Positions 10,175 to 19,381 are shown, numbered from the stretch's first letter. The stretch: DNA of 64,000 bases from Cellvibrio sp. PSBB006 (GCF_002162135.1 NZ_CP021382.1:2354001-2418000), one strand, 5' to 3'. Translations and numbers: made by a program. Notes: generated from the letters alone by a model not told the origin.

Positions 10175-10821
10175 ACCGGCTGGCTCTGGCCTCTGCCGTG
10201 ATGCCATCCCAGGGTTACCTGCTCACGCAGCCAATCATTGGCCACACAATCAATCACCAGATTGATACGATCCTCATCGCCCAGATTTTGCACCGCATGT
10301 TCCTGATCAGCGTTGATATACCAAAGCTCCCCCGCGCCCATGGGAACGCGCTGGTGATTGACATAGAAGTGAATTTTGTCGGAGGTTTGCAAGGAGAGGT
10401 GCAAGCGCGCTTCACCGTGTTCCAGGCTCAAGCCGTAATCGCGATGAGGTTTAATTTCTGCACCAGCTTTCAAGCGCATCAGGCGCACAGATTTTAGCGG
10501 GCATCGCAACGTTTGCAGAAAAGCCTTGATTGCAGGACACCTCGCCAGCACCGGTAGATCCTGCCAATCCTCACCGTTAGCGATGGCAAATCCTTGCAAT
10601 ACCGGATGGGCATCGACATGCACGCGCTGACAACGCAACGGCAACACATCCCAGCCCCCGGAGTAATCCTTACGATTGACATGATCAACCCAGGGCTGTT
10701 GCATCAGTTGCGCGAGCTCATCTTGCATCGCTAGCAGACGAACATGACAAGGCACTTGTGCGCAGGAAATCACCAGCGATTTATCAAGGTCATGTGAACT
10801 ACAAGCGATTGGCACTTCCAT
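10171..10821 (-). CDS. Aspartyl/asparaginyl beta-hydroxylase family protein
   Basis: A 216-residue Fe(II)/2-oxoglutarate dioxygenase of the Asp/Asn beta-hydroxylase family (double-stranded beta-helix fold). The iron ligands are visible: HxD in IKPHRDYG (near residue 130) and the distal His in DQEHAVQN (near 177). The 2-oxoglutarate arginine is probably that in DEDRINLVID. Such enzymes hydroxylate Asp, Asn or related residues in proteins or peptides, but bacterial substrates are mostly unknown. It is the first gene of the minus-strand cluster and diverges from cysC across 233 bp. The start at 10821 has only a weak GGA box, so a few residues of uncertainty remain. Confidence 0.85.
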   Translation of the reverse strand: MEVPIACSSHDLDKSLVISCAQVPCHVRLLAMQDELAQLMQQPWVDHVNRKDYSGGWDVLPLRCQRVHVDAHPVLQGFAIANGEDWQDLPVLARCPAIKAFLQTLRCPLKSVRLMRLKAGAEIKPHRDYGLSLEHGEARLHLSLQTSDKIHFYVNHQRVPMGAGELWYINADQEHAVQNLGDEDRINLVIDCVANDWLREQVTLGWHHGRGQSQPV

Positions 10822-11054
10822 AAGACGTCCGTGAGGCTTCCTGATAACATTTCAACAAACGCGACCGGGTAGGATCAGCTTTTTAACCCTAGATGAAAAT
10901 TCCGGAATTACCAATTTACTGGCGACGATAAACGCACAAGCAGAACAAGCTGCGCTACACTCAGCCACAAACGGACCGCGACTTTCACAATGGGCTTTAT
11001 TGTCAGCACATTGCCAGTCAAATAAACATTACACCTCAATACACGCTCAACTTT

Positions 11055-11636
11055 ATGACGCCACCGACCCAGAATGAACGTTCACAACAAAAGCAACAGC
11101 GTCCTTGCGTGCTGTGGTTCACCGGCCTGAGCGGCGCGGGAAAATCAACGCTGGCCACACTGACCGAACGCGCCCTGTTCACTTACGGCTGCCATACATT
11201 TTCGCTGGATGGGGATAAGGTCCGCACAACCCTGTGCAAGGATCTGGGATTTTCTATCGCAGACCGGCAGGAAAATATTCGTCGTATCGGCGCGGCGGCA
11301 AAATTATGTACCGAGGCAGGATTGATGGTGCTGACGGCGACTATCTCGCCCTTGCGTGAAATGCGCGATGGCGTAAGGCACATGTTTGCACCGGAAGAAT
11401 TTATTGAAGTGTTTGTCGATGCGCCCCTGGATGTATGCGAAACACGCGACCCAAAGGGGCTCTATCGCAGAGCGCGGGCGGGAGAGATTGCTGACTTCAC
11501 CGGCATTGATTCCGCGTATGAACCGCCACTAAATCCGGAGATTCATCTGCACACTGATCAGATGCCACCAGAGGACTGTGTGGCGGTCATCACCCGGTAT
11601 TTGTGCGATCAGGGTTACCTGGGTTTGCGTGAATAA
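11055..11636 (+). CDS. cysC: Adenylyl-sulfate kinase (APS kinase)
   Basis: A 193-residue stand-alone APS kinase that makes PAPS from APS and ATP in the cytoplasm. Walker A is GLSGAGKST (residues ~24-32), followed by the APS-binding signature [20 protein letters not shown]. The motif [13 protein letters not shown] and the downstream segment [14 protein letters not shown] are also typical. Its length matches single-domain CysC proteins rather than a CysNC fusion. No cysD or cysN lies nearby. It is transcribed away from a cluster with two sulfotransferases, so a dedicated PAPS supply for sulfation is a reasonable inference; general sulfate assimilation is the alternative. It converges on sfsA with a 32-bp gap and no clear terminator hairpin. 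Confidence 0.93.
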   Translation: MTPPTQNERSQQKQQRPCVLWFTGLSGAGKSTLATLTERALFTYGCHTFSLDGDKVRTTLCKDLGFSIADRQENIRRIGAAAKLCTEAGLMVLTATISPLREMRDGVRHMFAPEEFIEVFVDAPLDVCETRDPKGLYRRARAGEIADFTGIDSAYEPPLNPEIHLHTDQMPPEDCVAVITRYLCDQGYLGLRE

Positions 11637-11668
11637 GATTATCTGGCGCAAAAATAAAAAGGATTTTC

Positions 11669-12424
11669 TCAATCAATCCGTACCGGCAGCTTTTTCACTA
11701 AGGTGATGTCAGCCGTAGCCGGACTGATATCCGCCTGATAAGCAATCACCTCGACCCCCATGGCAAGCGCATCGCGCAGGTGTTTGCCATAAACCGGATC
11801 AATCCCATCGGCAGGCTCTACCCATTCGATCCCGGTGTGTTGGACACAAAACAACAACACCGCACGATACCCCTGTTGCACCATGGCCATCAGCTCACGC
11901 AGATGTTTACTGCCGCGATCACTGATGGCATCGGGAAATAACCCCTGCCCCGGCGCTTCCATCAAGGTCACACTTTTGACTTCGACATAACAGGGCCGAG
12001 GGTCGTGGGCGGCACCTTCCAGCAGAAAATCAATCCGCGATTTTTCCTCGCCATATACCACTTCGCGACGCACAGACGTATAGCCGTGCAACTCATCAAT
12101 GATGCCCGCCGCAATAGCCATCTGTACCAGTGTGTTGGCACGCCCGGTATTCACCCCCGCCAGATGCCCGCCGGGCGTGGTCACGACTTCGAGCGTATGG
12201 GCGTATTTGCGTTTGGGGTTATCGGAGGTGGAATACCAGCATTGGGTGGCCGGCAAGACGCAGTTGCGCATGGAGCCGGTGTTGGGGCAATGCAGGGTAA
12301 TAACCTGACCATCGGCGAGGCGGACATCCACCATAAAACGTTTGTAGCGCTTAAGCAGTTCCGCTGCCTGCCAGGGCGACAGCTCGGCCAGAGTTGTTGA
12401 TGACATGAATACGCGGCGCTCCAT
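11669..12424 (-). CDS. sfsA: SfsA family protein (sugar fermentation stimulation protein)
   Basis: A 251-residue SfsA-family protein. The family N-terminal OB-like part is recognisable ([16 protein letters not shown], then HCPNTGSM), as is the nuclease-like C-terminal part (SRIDFLLEG, then [10 protein letters not shown], then [13 protein letters not shown]). E. coli SfsA was linked to maltose metabolism and DNA binding, but its biochemical role is unsettled. An in-frame ATG at 12406 would give 245 residues, closer to the usual ~235; neither start has a strong ribosome site. It lies directly upstream of dksA in opposite orientation, as expected for pseudomonad-type synteny. Confidence 0.93.
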   Translation of the reverse strand: MERRVFMSSTTLAELSPWQAAELLKRYKRFMVDVRLADGQVITLHCPNTGSMRNCVLPATQCWYSTSDNPKRKYAHTLEVVTTPGGHLAGVNTGRANTLVQMAIAAGIIDELHGYTSVRREVVYGEEKSRIDFLLEGAAHDPRPCYVEVKSVTLMEAPGQGLFPDAISDRGSKHLRELMAMVQQGYRAVLLFCVQHTGIEWVEPADGIDPVYGKHLRDALAMGVEVIAYQADISPATADITLVKKLPVRID

Positions 12425-12781
12425 TTATTAGCCTGTTGCACGGCCGGAGAGGATAACATCGCTTGGCCGAAGGTTTCGAATCGCTTAACACTTCCTTCAT
12501 TAACTCGATGAATGTCTCAAAATCGCAACAAATGGCCCCGCCTCGCTGTCAATTAGCGGCTATATTTTATCTTTCAAGGGATGCTTGGTAAGACTTACGA
12601 AACCCCACCAAAAAGTGCTGGCACCAAGTTTTGTTATCTGGTAGCTTGCCTTCCCTTAAAAATCTGTGTGCTGGCCCCGGACGGTTGCTCTAACACCGCA
12701 CGCCTCCGACAGCAACAGGCTTGAGCGGCACCAGTGCCGTATATCTGCTGGATTGAGGAAGTTAGACGAGGCGCCAAAATC
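12425..12781. other. sfsA-dksA divergent intergenic region
   Basis: A 357-bp gap holding the divergent promoters of sfsA and dksA. A TATATT hexamer at 12561-12566 could be a -10 box for dksA, but I see no good -35 partner. An in-frame upstream ATG at 12734 exists for dksA, yet the family N-terminus begins at 12782. No RNA gene was recognised. Confidence 0.4.
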
Positions 12782-13225
12782 ATGCCGAAAAGCTCAACGA
12801 ATACCGAAACCTTCGCGTTACGCCCCTTTGTTCCTTACAAGGAGAAAAAAGGCGAAGAGTATATGAATGCCAATCAGAAGGAGCATTTCAAACAGCTCCT
12901 GATGAACTGGAAGATGGAACTCATGGAAGAAGTAGACCGCACCATGAGCCACATGAAAGATGAAGCTGCCAATTTTCCTGATCCTGCCGATCGCGCCAGT
13001 CAGGAAGAAGAGTTCAGCCTCGAATTGCGCACCCGCGACCGCGAGCGCAAGCTGATCAAAAAGATCGACAGCACCATGGAGCTGATCGAAAACGACGACT
13101 ATGGTTTTTGTAATGCCTGCGGCGTCGAGATCGGTATCCGTCGCCTGGAAGCACGTCCCACCGCCACCTTGTGCGTAGACTGCAAAACCCTGGACGAGAT
13201 CAAAGAGAAGCAAATCGGCGGCTAA
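12782..13225 (+). CDS. dksA: RNA polymerase-binding transcription factor DksA
   Basis: A protein of about 147 residues. DksA binds the RNA polymerase secondary channel and, with ppGpp, reprograms transcription in starvation. The coiled-coil tip is present ([12 protein letters not shown]), and the four-cysteine zinc finger is intact (CNACGVEIG, then CVDC). I chose the ATG at 12782 ([16 protein letters not shown]), which matches the usual N-terminus; an in-frame ATG at 12734 would add 16 atypical residues. It is followed after a hairpin by gluQ, the conserved dksA-gluQ arrangement. Confidence 0.96.
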   Translation: MPKSSTNTETFALRPFVPYKEKKGEEYMNANQKEHFKQLLMNWKMELMEEVDRTMSHMKDEAANFPDPADRASQEEEFSLELRTRDRERKLIKKIDSTMELIENDDYGFCNACGVEIGIRRLEARPTATLCVDCKTLDEIKEKQIGG

Positions 13226-13252
13226 TGCTGATGACTGTGGATGTTTTACATA

Positions 13253-13274
13253 AAGGGAGCCTATCGGCTCCCTT
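13253..13274 (+). terminator. Hairpin between dksA and gluQ
   Basis: A perfect 9-bp inverted repeat (AAGGGAGCC, loop TATC, GGCTCCCTT) lies 28 nt after the dksA stop and 16 nt before the gluQ ATG, followed by CTCATTT. A terminator between dksA and gluQ has been described in enteric bacteria and limits gluQ expression; this hairpin would fit the same role. The U-tract is weak. Confidence 0.65.
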
Positions 13275-13289
13275 CTCATTTCCGGCCTT

Positions 13290-14225
13290 ATGATCACCTC
13301 ACTCGCCACCCTGTCTCCGTTAAATCCACCTGATACCTACGTTGGGCGTTTTGCGCCATCGCCCACCGGCCCTTTGCACTTCGGGTCACTGGTCAGTGCG
13401 CTGGTGAGTTACTTACATGCGCGAATGCATAAAGGTAGCTGGCTGGTCCGCATGGAGGATCTCGATCCACCGCGCGAACAGGCCGGCGCGGCGGATGCCA
13501 TCCTGCGTTGCCTCGACGAGCACCAGTTGCATTGGGATGGCCCGGTGCTTTACCAAAGCCAGCGCTTATCCGCCTATGAAGAAGTGCTTGAGACCTTACG
13601 CAATGAGGATTTGCTCTACGCCTGTAACTGCACCCGCCAGGATCTGCAAGCCATGGGTGGCATCTACAATGGCCGCTGCCGAAACCGGACCATTGACCTG
13701 GATCAACCGCATGCCTGGCGATTGAAGCTGTATGACCTGCCCCCGGATTATGCAGCATTGGATCAGGATGTGTGCTTTGCAGACCTGATCCAGGGCGAGC
13801 AACGACAAAATCTGCGCGATACAGCGGGCGACCAGATCCTGAAACGCAAGGACGATTTATTTGCTTATCAGTTAGCCGTCGTCGTGGACGATATCGCGCA
13901 GCAGGTGACGCATATTATTCGCGGCAATGATTTGTTAGAGGTCACCGCCCGCCAGATTTTCTTTTTTCGCTTGCTCGGCGCAGCAGTTCCCGAATTTGGG
14001 CATGTACCTCTGGTACTCAACGAACAAGGGCAGAAACTGAGTAAGCAAAATCTGGCTCCGCCTTTGGACAGCACAAACGCGGGCAACAATTTATGGCATG
14101 CACTGCAGTTTTTAGGGCAGAATCCACCACTCGCTTTGATAAAAGCCAGCGCGACCGACGTACTGGAGTGGGGTAAGGCACATTGGCATATGAGCCACCT
14201 GAAACCAGGCAACCGGGCACCCTGA
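13290..14225 (+). CDS. gluQ: Glutamyl-Q tRNA(Asp) synthetase
   Basis: A 311-residue paralogue of the GluRS catalytic core that lacks an anticodon-binding domain. It attaches glutamate to the queuosine of tRNA-Asp. The HIGH-type motif is in APSPTGPLHFGSL and the KMSKS-type motif is GQKLSKQN. The zinc-binding cysteines are in YACNCTR and NGRC. Length and architecture fit GluQ-RS rather than a full synthetase. It is transcribed with dksA, probably after partial termination at the intervening hairpin. Confidence 0.95.
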   Translation: MITSLATLSPLNPPDTYVGRFAPSPTGPLHFGSLVSALVSYLHARMHKGSWLVRMEDLDPPREQAGAADAILRCLDEHQLHWDGPVLYQSQRLSAYEEVLETLRNEDLLYACNCTRQDLQAMGGIYNGRCRNRTIDLDQPHAWRLKLYDLPPDYAALDQDVCFADLIQGEQRQNLRDTAGDQILKRKDDLFAYQLAVVVDDIAQQVTHIIRGNDLLEVTARQIFFFRLLGAAVPEFGHVPLVLNEQGQKLSKQNLAPPLDSTNAGNNLWHALQFLGQNPPLALIKASATDVLEWGKAHWHMSHLKPGNRAP

Positions 14226-14303
14226 GACTGGCAGCAATGACTCAAGTACAAACGGGTCAGCCACAACTGACGTCACACACATCGGCAATACAGGAAACCC
14301 ATC

Positions 14304-14498
14304 ATGACCAATCAACGCCTTGTCATATTGCTGTTGCTGATTGCCTATATTTTCTCGCCGACGTTGTTTACCTGGATCATCAACCCCGAAGGCGCCTGGT
14401 ACCGGCCTTACATTATCTGGGCCCTGGTTATTGTCATTGCGTTTGTTATCCAGTTACGCAAAAAGCCGTCGATCAACCGACGCCACCTGCAAGACTGA
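14304..14498 (+). CDS. cbrX: Small two-helix membrane protein upstream of cbrA (CbrX-like)
   Basis: A 64-residue protein with two hydrophobic segments (residues ~6-24 and ~36-52) separated by NPEGAWYRP, and a basic tail (LRKKPSINRRHL). A small ORF is found in the same place before cbrA in Pseudomonas and has been called cbrX there (from memory, not checked). It lies 93 nt upstream of cbrA. Position, size and membrane character make it a likely accessory or expression-coupling element of the sensor kinase; its function cannot be read from sequence. Confidence 0.7.
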   Translation: MTNQRLVILLLLIAYIFSPTLFTWIINPEGAWYRPYIIWALVIVIAFVIQLRKKPSINRRHLQD

Positions 14499-14591
14499 TT
14501 AATCAATTGATTGATACAACCCGGACCATCGACCCGGGTATAAAAGTTATACACACACACTGAAGAAAGCCTACAAAAAGAATCGACCACC

Positions 14592-17552
14592 ATGACGTTT
14601 GAGTTAAGCCACGTTGCCTTGATCGGCATCAGTTATCTTCTGCTCCTGTTCGGTATCGCCTGGATTACCGAACGCGGCTGGATTCCGGATTCCATTACCT
14701 CGCATCCCATCACCTATATTTTGTCGCTCGGCATCTTTGCCAGCGCCTGGGCGTTTTACGGGGTCATCGACCTGGCCTTTTCTTATGGTTACGGCGCGCT
14801 GGCCTATTACCTGGGCACCGGCGCGTTATTCCTGTTTGCGCCGGTCGCACTGGCGCCCTTGGCGGAACTGGCGCGGCGCCACCAGGTTCACTCATTGGCA
14901 GACCTGCTGGTATTTCGTTACCACAGCCATGCCGTGGGCGCGCTGACCACACTGTGCATGTTGCTCGGCATCCTGCCGTTGATGGCGCTGCAGATTCAGG
15001 CCATCGCGGACACCATGCACATCCTCACCGTCAGCGGCAATCCTTCGTTGCCATTACAGGGCACGGGCCTGACCTTCAAGGATCTGATGGCACTGTGCTA
15101 CTGCGTGATTCTCGCGTTGTTTACGATTCTGTTCGGCTCCAACCGCGAACAACATCGCGGGCTGATCACTGCCATGGCATTTGAGTCGCTGCTGAAAGTG
15201 TGCGCGCTTTGTGCGGTGGGATTGGTGGCGGTGTACGGCATCTTCGACGGATTGGGGGGCCTGGACGAATGGCTCGCCGATCACCCGGAAAATATCGCGC
15301 TGCTGCACACCCCGATCCGCGACGGCTCGGCCCATACCTTGCTGCTGGTGTTTATCGCGACGGCGGTCACCATGCCGCATATCTTCCATCTGGGGCTCGC
15401 GGAAAACCCACTGATGCGTAATTCCCACACAGTGACCTGGGCGTTCCCGCTGTTTCTATTGTTGATGGCGTTACCGGTATTCCCCATTTTGTGGGCCGGG
15501 TTTGAGCTGGCGGTGCCCTTACCCGCGCAATACTTCACCCTGGGTGTGCCCATTTTGTTCAACTCGCCGGGGCTGACGGTGTTGGCGTTCCTCGGCGGCC
15601 TGTCCGCCGCAACCGGCGCCATGATCATCATCACGCTGGCCCTGGCGACCATGGTGATGAACCACTGGCTGCTACCCACCTTCCGCTTGCGCGCGCGCCA
15701 TGACATCTACCGCCAGCTGTTATGGTTGCGCCGCATCCTGATCGGCGCCATCTTCCTCGGTGGTTACCTGTTTTACTGGATTCTCGACAACCGCTACAGC
15801 CTGACAAACCTCGCCCTGCTGGCCTTTATCGAAACCCTGCAATTCCTGCCAGGCACCTTCGCGATCATGTTCTGGACCAAAGGCAACCGGCGCGGCATGC
15901 TTGCCGGGCTTGCCGCCGGTACGCTGATCTGGGCGGCGGGTTTACTGGTTCCGGTGATATGGCACATAGAAGCCCTCGCGGTGCCCTTTACGGAGGTGGT
16001 GATACCTGTCGGCATTGAGCATTGGAGTGATGTAACCCTGGTGTCGCTCGGGGTAAATACACTGATCTTTGTCATCATCTCGCTGATCACCCGCCAGACC
16101 GAAGATGAACACTACAGTGCTGACCTGTGTGCGGCCGACGAACTCAGCCATCCCGTACGCCAGGCGCTGGATGTGCATTCGGCCCTCGAATTCAAAACCC
16201 GCCTGACCAAACCCCTGGGCAAAGTGACCGCCAGCCGCGAAGTAGATATTGCCCTCAATGAGTTAAACCTGAGTATCAACGAACGGCGCCCCTACGCCTT
16301 GCGCCGCCTGCGCGACCAGATTGAAGGCAACCTCTCCAGCCTGATGGGGATTCACGTCGCCAGCGAGATTATGGATAAGCACCTGCCTTATCAGGTGGCA
16401 GAAGCGCGGGATACCGTCGATATCAACCTGATGGAAAACCGCCTCTCCGAATATCGCGACCATCTCACCGGGATGGCCGCAGAGCTGAACAACCTGCGCT
16501 TGTATCACCGTAAAACCCTGGAAGAGCTGCCCATGGCGGTGTGCTCTCTGGGGCGCGATATGGAGATCCTGATGTGGAACCGGGCCATGGCAGACCTGAC
16601 CGAGACGCCCGGTGAAGAAGTTACCGGCTCACGCCTCGATGACATCGCCGAGCCCTGGCGCAGCTTGCTCACCGAATTCAGCAACGGCAGTGAAACCCAT
16701 TATTACCGGCGCGAAATCGAGCTGAATGGCCGTCCCCACTGGGTCAGCCTGCACAAGGCAGCGATTGAAGGCACCATCAACGCCGGGGTTTATGACCAGG
16801 TGATCCTGCTGGAAGACGTGACCGAAACCCAGTTGCTGGAACAGGAACTGGTGCACAGTGAACGCCTGGCTTCGGTGGGTAGACTGGCCGCTGGCGTGGC
16901 CCACGAAATTGGCAACCCTATTACCGGCATTGCCTGCCTGGCGCAGAACCTGCGCTATGAATCTGAAAACCCGGAAATCCTGGAAACTGCTGAGCAGATA
17001 CTCAGTCAAACCGACCGGGTCAGCCGGATCGTGCAATCCCTGGTCGGGTTTTCCCATACGGGCCACAACAAGAAGAGTGACTTTCAGGCGGTGATCCTGC
17101 GCGACTGCGCCAATGAAGCCATCCAGTTACTCTCCCTGCAAAAGGACAAGAACCAGGTCTTGTTCAGCAATGACATCGCCCCCAACGCCATTGTGGCGGG
17201 TGACACCCAACGGATTATCCAGGTATTTATCAACTTGCTGTCCAATGCCCGGGACGCCAGCCCGGAGCAGGGCCGCGTTACCCTCGACAGCAATGAAGAC
17301 GAATACAGCATCATCTTCTCGGTGACGGATGAAGGGTCCGGCATTGCACCGGAGCACATCGAGCAGATCTTTGAACCCTTTTTCACCACCAAGGAACCCG
17401 GTGAAGGTACTGGTCTTGGCCTGGCCATGGTGTACAGCATTGTCGACGACCATGGTGGTTATCTCGATATCACCAGTCCTGCCGATACCGTGCACAACCG
17501 CGGCGCCCGCTTCACCATCAAGCTACCGCGTCACATTGATTCGGTGTTGTAA
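14592..17552 (+). CDS. cbrA: Transporter-linked sensor histidine kinase CbrA
   Basis: A 986-residue protein very close in size to Pseudomonas CbrA. Residues ~1-500 are an SLC5-type sodium/solute symporter domain with about 13 membrane helices. A linker/STAC-like region and a PAS domain (~640-740, LPMAVCSLGRDMEILMWNRA) follow. The HisKA domain has the H-box AAGVAHEIGNPITG near residue 770. The ATPase domain has NLLSNARDAS (N-box), DEGSGIAP (G1) and GTGLGLAMV (G2). With CbrB it adjusts carbon and nitrogen source use, largely through CrcZ-type RNAs. The cognate regulator follows after 161 bp with two small hairpins. Confidence 0.95.
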   Translation: MTFELSHVALIGISYLLLLFGIAWITERGWIPDSITSHPITYILSLGIFASAWAFYGVIDLAFSYGYGALAYYLGTGALFLFAPVALAPLAELARRHQVHSLADLLVFRYHSHAVGALTTLCMLLGILPLMALQIQAIADTMHILTVSGNPSLPLQGTGLTFKDLMALCYCVILALFTILFGSNREQHRGLITAMAFESLLKVCALCAVGLVAVYGIFDGLGGLDEWLADHPENIALLHTPIRDGSAHTLLLVFIATAVTMPHIFHLGLAENPLMRNSHTVTWAFPLFLLLMALPVFPILWAGFELAVPLPAQYFTLGVPILFNSPGLTVLAFLGGLSAATGAMIIITLALATMVMNHWLLPTFRLRARHDIYRQLLWLRRILIGAIFLGGYLFYWILDNRYSLTNLALLAFIETLQFLPGTFAIMFWTKGNRRGMLAGLAAGTLIWAAGLLVPVIWHIEALAVPFTEVVIPVGIEHWSDVTLVSLGVNTLIFVIISLITRQTEDEHYSADLCAADELSHPVRQALDVHSALEFKTRLTKPLGKVTASREVDIALNELNLSINERRPYALRRLRDQIEGNLSSLMGIHVASEIMDKHLPYQVAEARDTVDINLMENRLSEYRDHLTGMAAELNNLRLYHRKTLEELPMAVCSLGRDMEILMWNRAMADLTETPGEEVTGSRLDDIAEPWRSLLTEFSNGSETHYYRREIELNGRPHWVSLHKAAIEGTINAGVYDQVILLEDVTETQLLEQELVHSERLASVGRLAAGVAHEIGNPITGIACLAQNLRYESENPEILETAEQILSQTDRVSRIVQSLVGFSHTGHNKKSDFQAVILRDCANEAIQLLSLQKDKNQVLFSNDIAPNAIVAGDTQRIIQVFINLLSNARDASPEQGRVTLDSNEDEYSIIFSVTDEGSGIAPEHIEQIFEPFFTTKEPGEGTGLGLAMVYSIVDDHGGYLDITSPADTVHNRGARFTIKLPRHIDSVL

Positions 17553-17557
17553 GCGGC

Positions 17558-17580
17558 TAAACAGGGTATTGCCCTGTTTA
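17558..17580 (+). terminator. Hairpin after cbrA
   Basis: A perfect 9-bp stem (TAAACAGGG paired with CCCTGTTTA, 5-nt loop) starts 5 nt after the cbrA stop. There is no U-tract, so it may act as an attenuator, an RNA-stability element or a weak terminator that separates cbrA from cbrB. Confidence 0.5.
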
Positions 17581-17626
17581 CGCGCATGGATGCGTATCTA
17601 TTTCACCCGAAAAGTGCATTTCCTAC

Positions 17627-17646
17627 ACACTTCCCAGTGGAAGTGT
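17627..17646 (+). promoter_or_regulatory. Inverted repeat in the cbrA-cbrB gap
   Basis: An 8-bp perfect inverted repeat (ACACTTCC, CAGT, GGAAGTGT) lies about 67 bp before the cbrB ATG. It could be an operator for a separate cbrB promoter or a second RNA hairpin; nothing decides between these. Confidence 0.35.
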
Positions 17647-17713
17647 TACCGTTTTGATGTAGGATAAGCCCCACACTCAACCGGGTACGGTTTACTTAAG
17701 CGACAGAAGACCT

Positions 17714-19135
17714 ATGAGCAAAATCCTGATTGTTGAAGATGAAACCATCATTCGTACCGCGCTGCACAAACTGCTTGAGCGCAACCAATACGAAGTCGAT
17801 GAAGCCCCCTCCGTTAAGGAAGCTACCACCCGTTACCAACTCAAGGATTACGACCTGATCATCAGCGACCTGCGCCTCCCTGGCGCGCCGGGTACTGACC
17901 TGATCAAACTTGCCGGCGACATTCCTGTGCTGATCATGACCAGCTATGCCAGCCTGCGCTCCGCTGTGGACTCCATGCGTATGGGCGCGGTGGATTACAT
18001 CGCCAAACCCTTTGATCACGACGAAATGGTCACCGCCGTCAAGCGCGTCATTGGCAAAGCCAAGGCTAACAGCCGTGGCAATGGTGCCATGCCCCAAACG
18101 GCCAGCCATGCCATTGCCGGCATGATCGGCAATAGCGATGTGATGCATGACCTCTACAACCGCATCCACAAAGTGGCGCCCACCGCCGCCACCGTATTGA
18201 TTCACGGCGAAACCGGTACCGGTAAAGAACTGGTTGCCCGTGCCCTCCACGAGGAAAGCCAGCGCCGAGACCATCTGATGATCTCGGTCAACTGCGCCGC
18301 CATTCCTGAAACCCTGATTGAATCCGAACTCTTCGGCCATGAAAAAGGTGCCTTTACCGGCGCCGCCAGCACCCGTGAAGGTCTGGTCGCCGCTGCAGAT
18401 GGCGGAACGCTGTTCCTGGATGAGATCGGTGAACTGCCCCTGGAAGCCCAGGCGCGTTTGTTACGGGTGTTACAGGAAGGTGAAGTGCGGCCCCTGGGCT
18501 CGGTGGAATCGCGTAAGGTGGATGTCCGCCTCATCGCCGCCACCCACCGCGATTTGCGCAAGCTGGCTAAAGAAGGAAAATTCCGCGAAGACCTGTACTT
18601 CCGTATCAACGTCGTACAACTTGAACTGCCGCCCCTGCGCGAACGTGGCAAGGACATCATCAATATTGCGGAGTCACTGTTACAACGTTACTGCACCCAG
18701 TTCGGCAAACCGTTACTGCGCCTGTCACCGGAAGCTATCCAGGCCATCACCACCTACACCTGGCCGGGTAATGTGCGTGAACTGGAAAACGCCATGCAGC
18801 GCGCCGTCATATTGTGTGAGGACGAAAAAGAAATAGGTCATGAGCTGCTGTCCATTGACCTGGACCTGGTGCGGTTCGACGACGAAGATGAACCCACCTT
18901 CGGCGAGCATCGCGCAACAGCCCGCAACGGTCGCGCCCCGCACAAAGGTCCACAGGACCCGGCGGAAGATTTATCGCTCGAAGATTATTTCCAGCGCTTT
19001 GTTCTGGAACATCAGGACACCATGAGCGAAACGGAGTTAGCGCGCAAACTCGGCGTCAGCCGTAAGTGCCTCTGGGAGCGCCGGCAGCGGCTCGGTATTC
19101 CGCGCAACAAGTCCACAGCTCACATCCTTAAATAG
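17714..19135 (+). CDS. cbrB: Sigma54-dependent response regulator CbrB
   Basis: A 473-residue NtrC-family activator. The receiver domain (residues ~1-120) has the acidic pair ED at 8-9, the phosphoacceptor D52 (LIISDLRLPG) and the conserved K in YIAKPF. The AAA+ domain has Walker A GETGTGKE, the sigma54-contact loop GAFTGA near residue 212 and Walker B GGTLFLDEIGEL. The C-terminal Fis-type helix-turn-helix is SETELARKLGVSRKCLWERR. CbrB should activate sigma54 promoters through upstream sites; candidate sites and a sigma54 promoter lie just downstream, before the CrcZ-like RNA. A 20-bp perfect hairpin follows the gene. Confidence 0.96.
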   Translation: MSKILIVEDETIIRTALHKLLERNQYEVDEAPSVKEATTRYQLKDYDLIISDLRLPGAPGTDLIKLAGDIPVLIMTSYASLRSAVDSMRMGAVDYIAKPFDHDEMVTAVKRVIGKAKANSRGNGAMPQTASHAIAGMIGNSDVMHDLYNRIHKVAPTAATVLIHGETGTGKELVARALHEESQRRDHLMISVNCAAIPETLIESELFGHEKGAFTGAASTREGLVAAADGGTLFLDEIGELPLEAQARLLRVLQEGEVRPLGSVESRKVDVRLIAATHRDLRKLAKEGKFREDLYFRINVVQLELPPLRERGKDIINIAESLLQRYCTQFGKPLLRLSPEAIQAITTYTWPGNVRELENAMQRAVILCEDEKEIGHELLSIDLDLVRFDDEDEPTFGEHRATARNGRAPHKGPQDPAEDLSLEDYFQRFVLEHQDTMSETELARKLGVSRKCLWERRQRLGIPRNKSTAHILK

Positions 19136-19178
19136 TCCCTGCCCAACCGTTTTCGCTCGCCTTCTCACCATCCTGTCT

Positions 19179-19222
19179 CAGATAGCTAAACCGGTCACTT
19201 CTGTGACCGGTTTAGCTATCTG
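19179..19222 (+). terminator. 20-bp perfect hairpin downstream of cbrB
   Basis: A perfect inverted repeat with 20-bp arms (CAGATAGCTAAACCGGTCAC on the left) and a 4-nt TTCT loop begins about 44 nt after the cbrB stop. It lacks a T-run on either side. The likely roles are a terminator or a 3' stability element isolating cbrB from the crcZ promoter region. Its length and perfection are unusual. Confidence 0.7.
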
Positions 19223-19297
19223 TCAAGTGCCATTTATTTCCGCCGGTGACACTAAGGTTGTAAATCATGCCAACCGGCCGCGTTGCGCGACAGGTTC

Positions 19298-19381
19298 GTT
19301 ACCCCCGGTCACGGGTCTGTTACCGTCTGAATTCTGTTACCGGACAACGGAAACGTAACAACATTCCCTTAAATCTGTAAC
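19298..19381 (+). promoter_or_regulatory. Candidate CbrB-binding half sites upstream of the CrcZ-like RNA
   Basis: Several GTTAC/GTAAC half sites cluster here: GTTAC at 19298-19302, TGTTAC at 19318-19323, TGTTAC at 19335-19340, GTAACA at 19355-19360 and GTAAC at 19377-19381. The pair 19335/19355 forms TGTTAC-N14-GTAACA, the arrangement I recall for CbrB targets in Pseudomonas. The sites lie about 75-160 bp upstream of the predicted sigma54 promoter, the right place for an enhancer. Confidence 0.7.
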
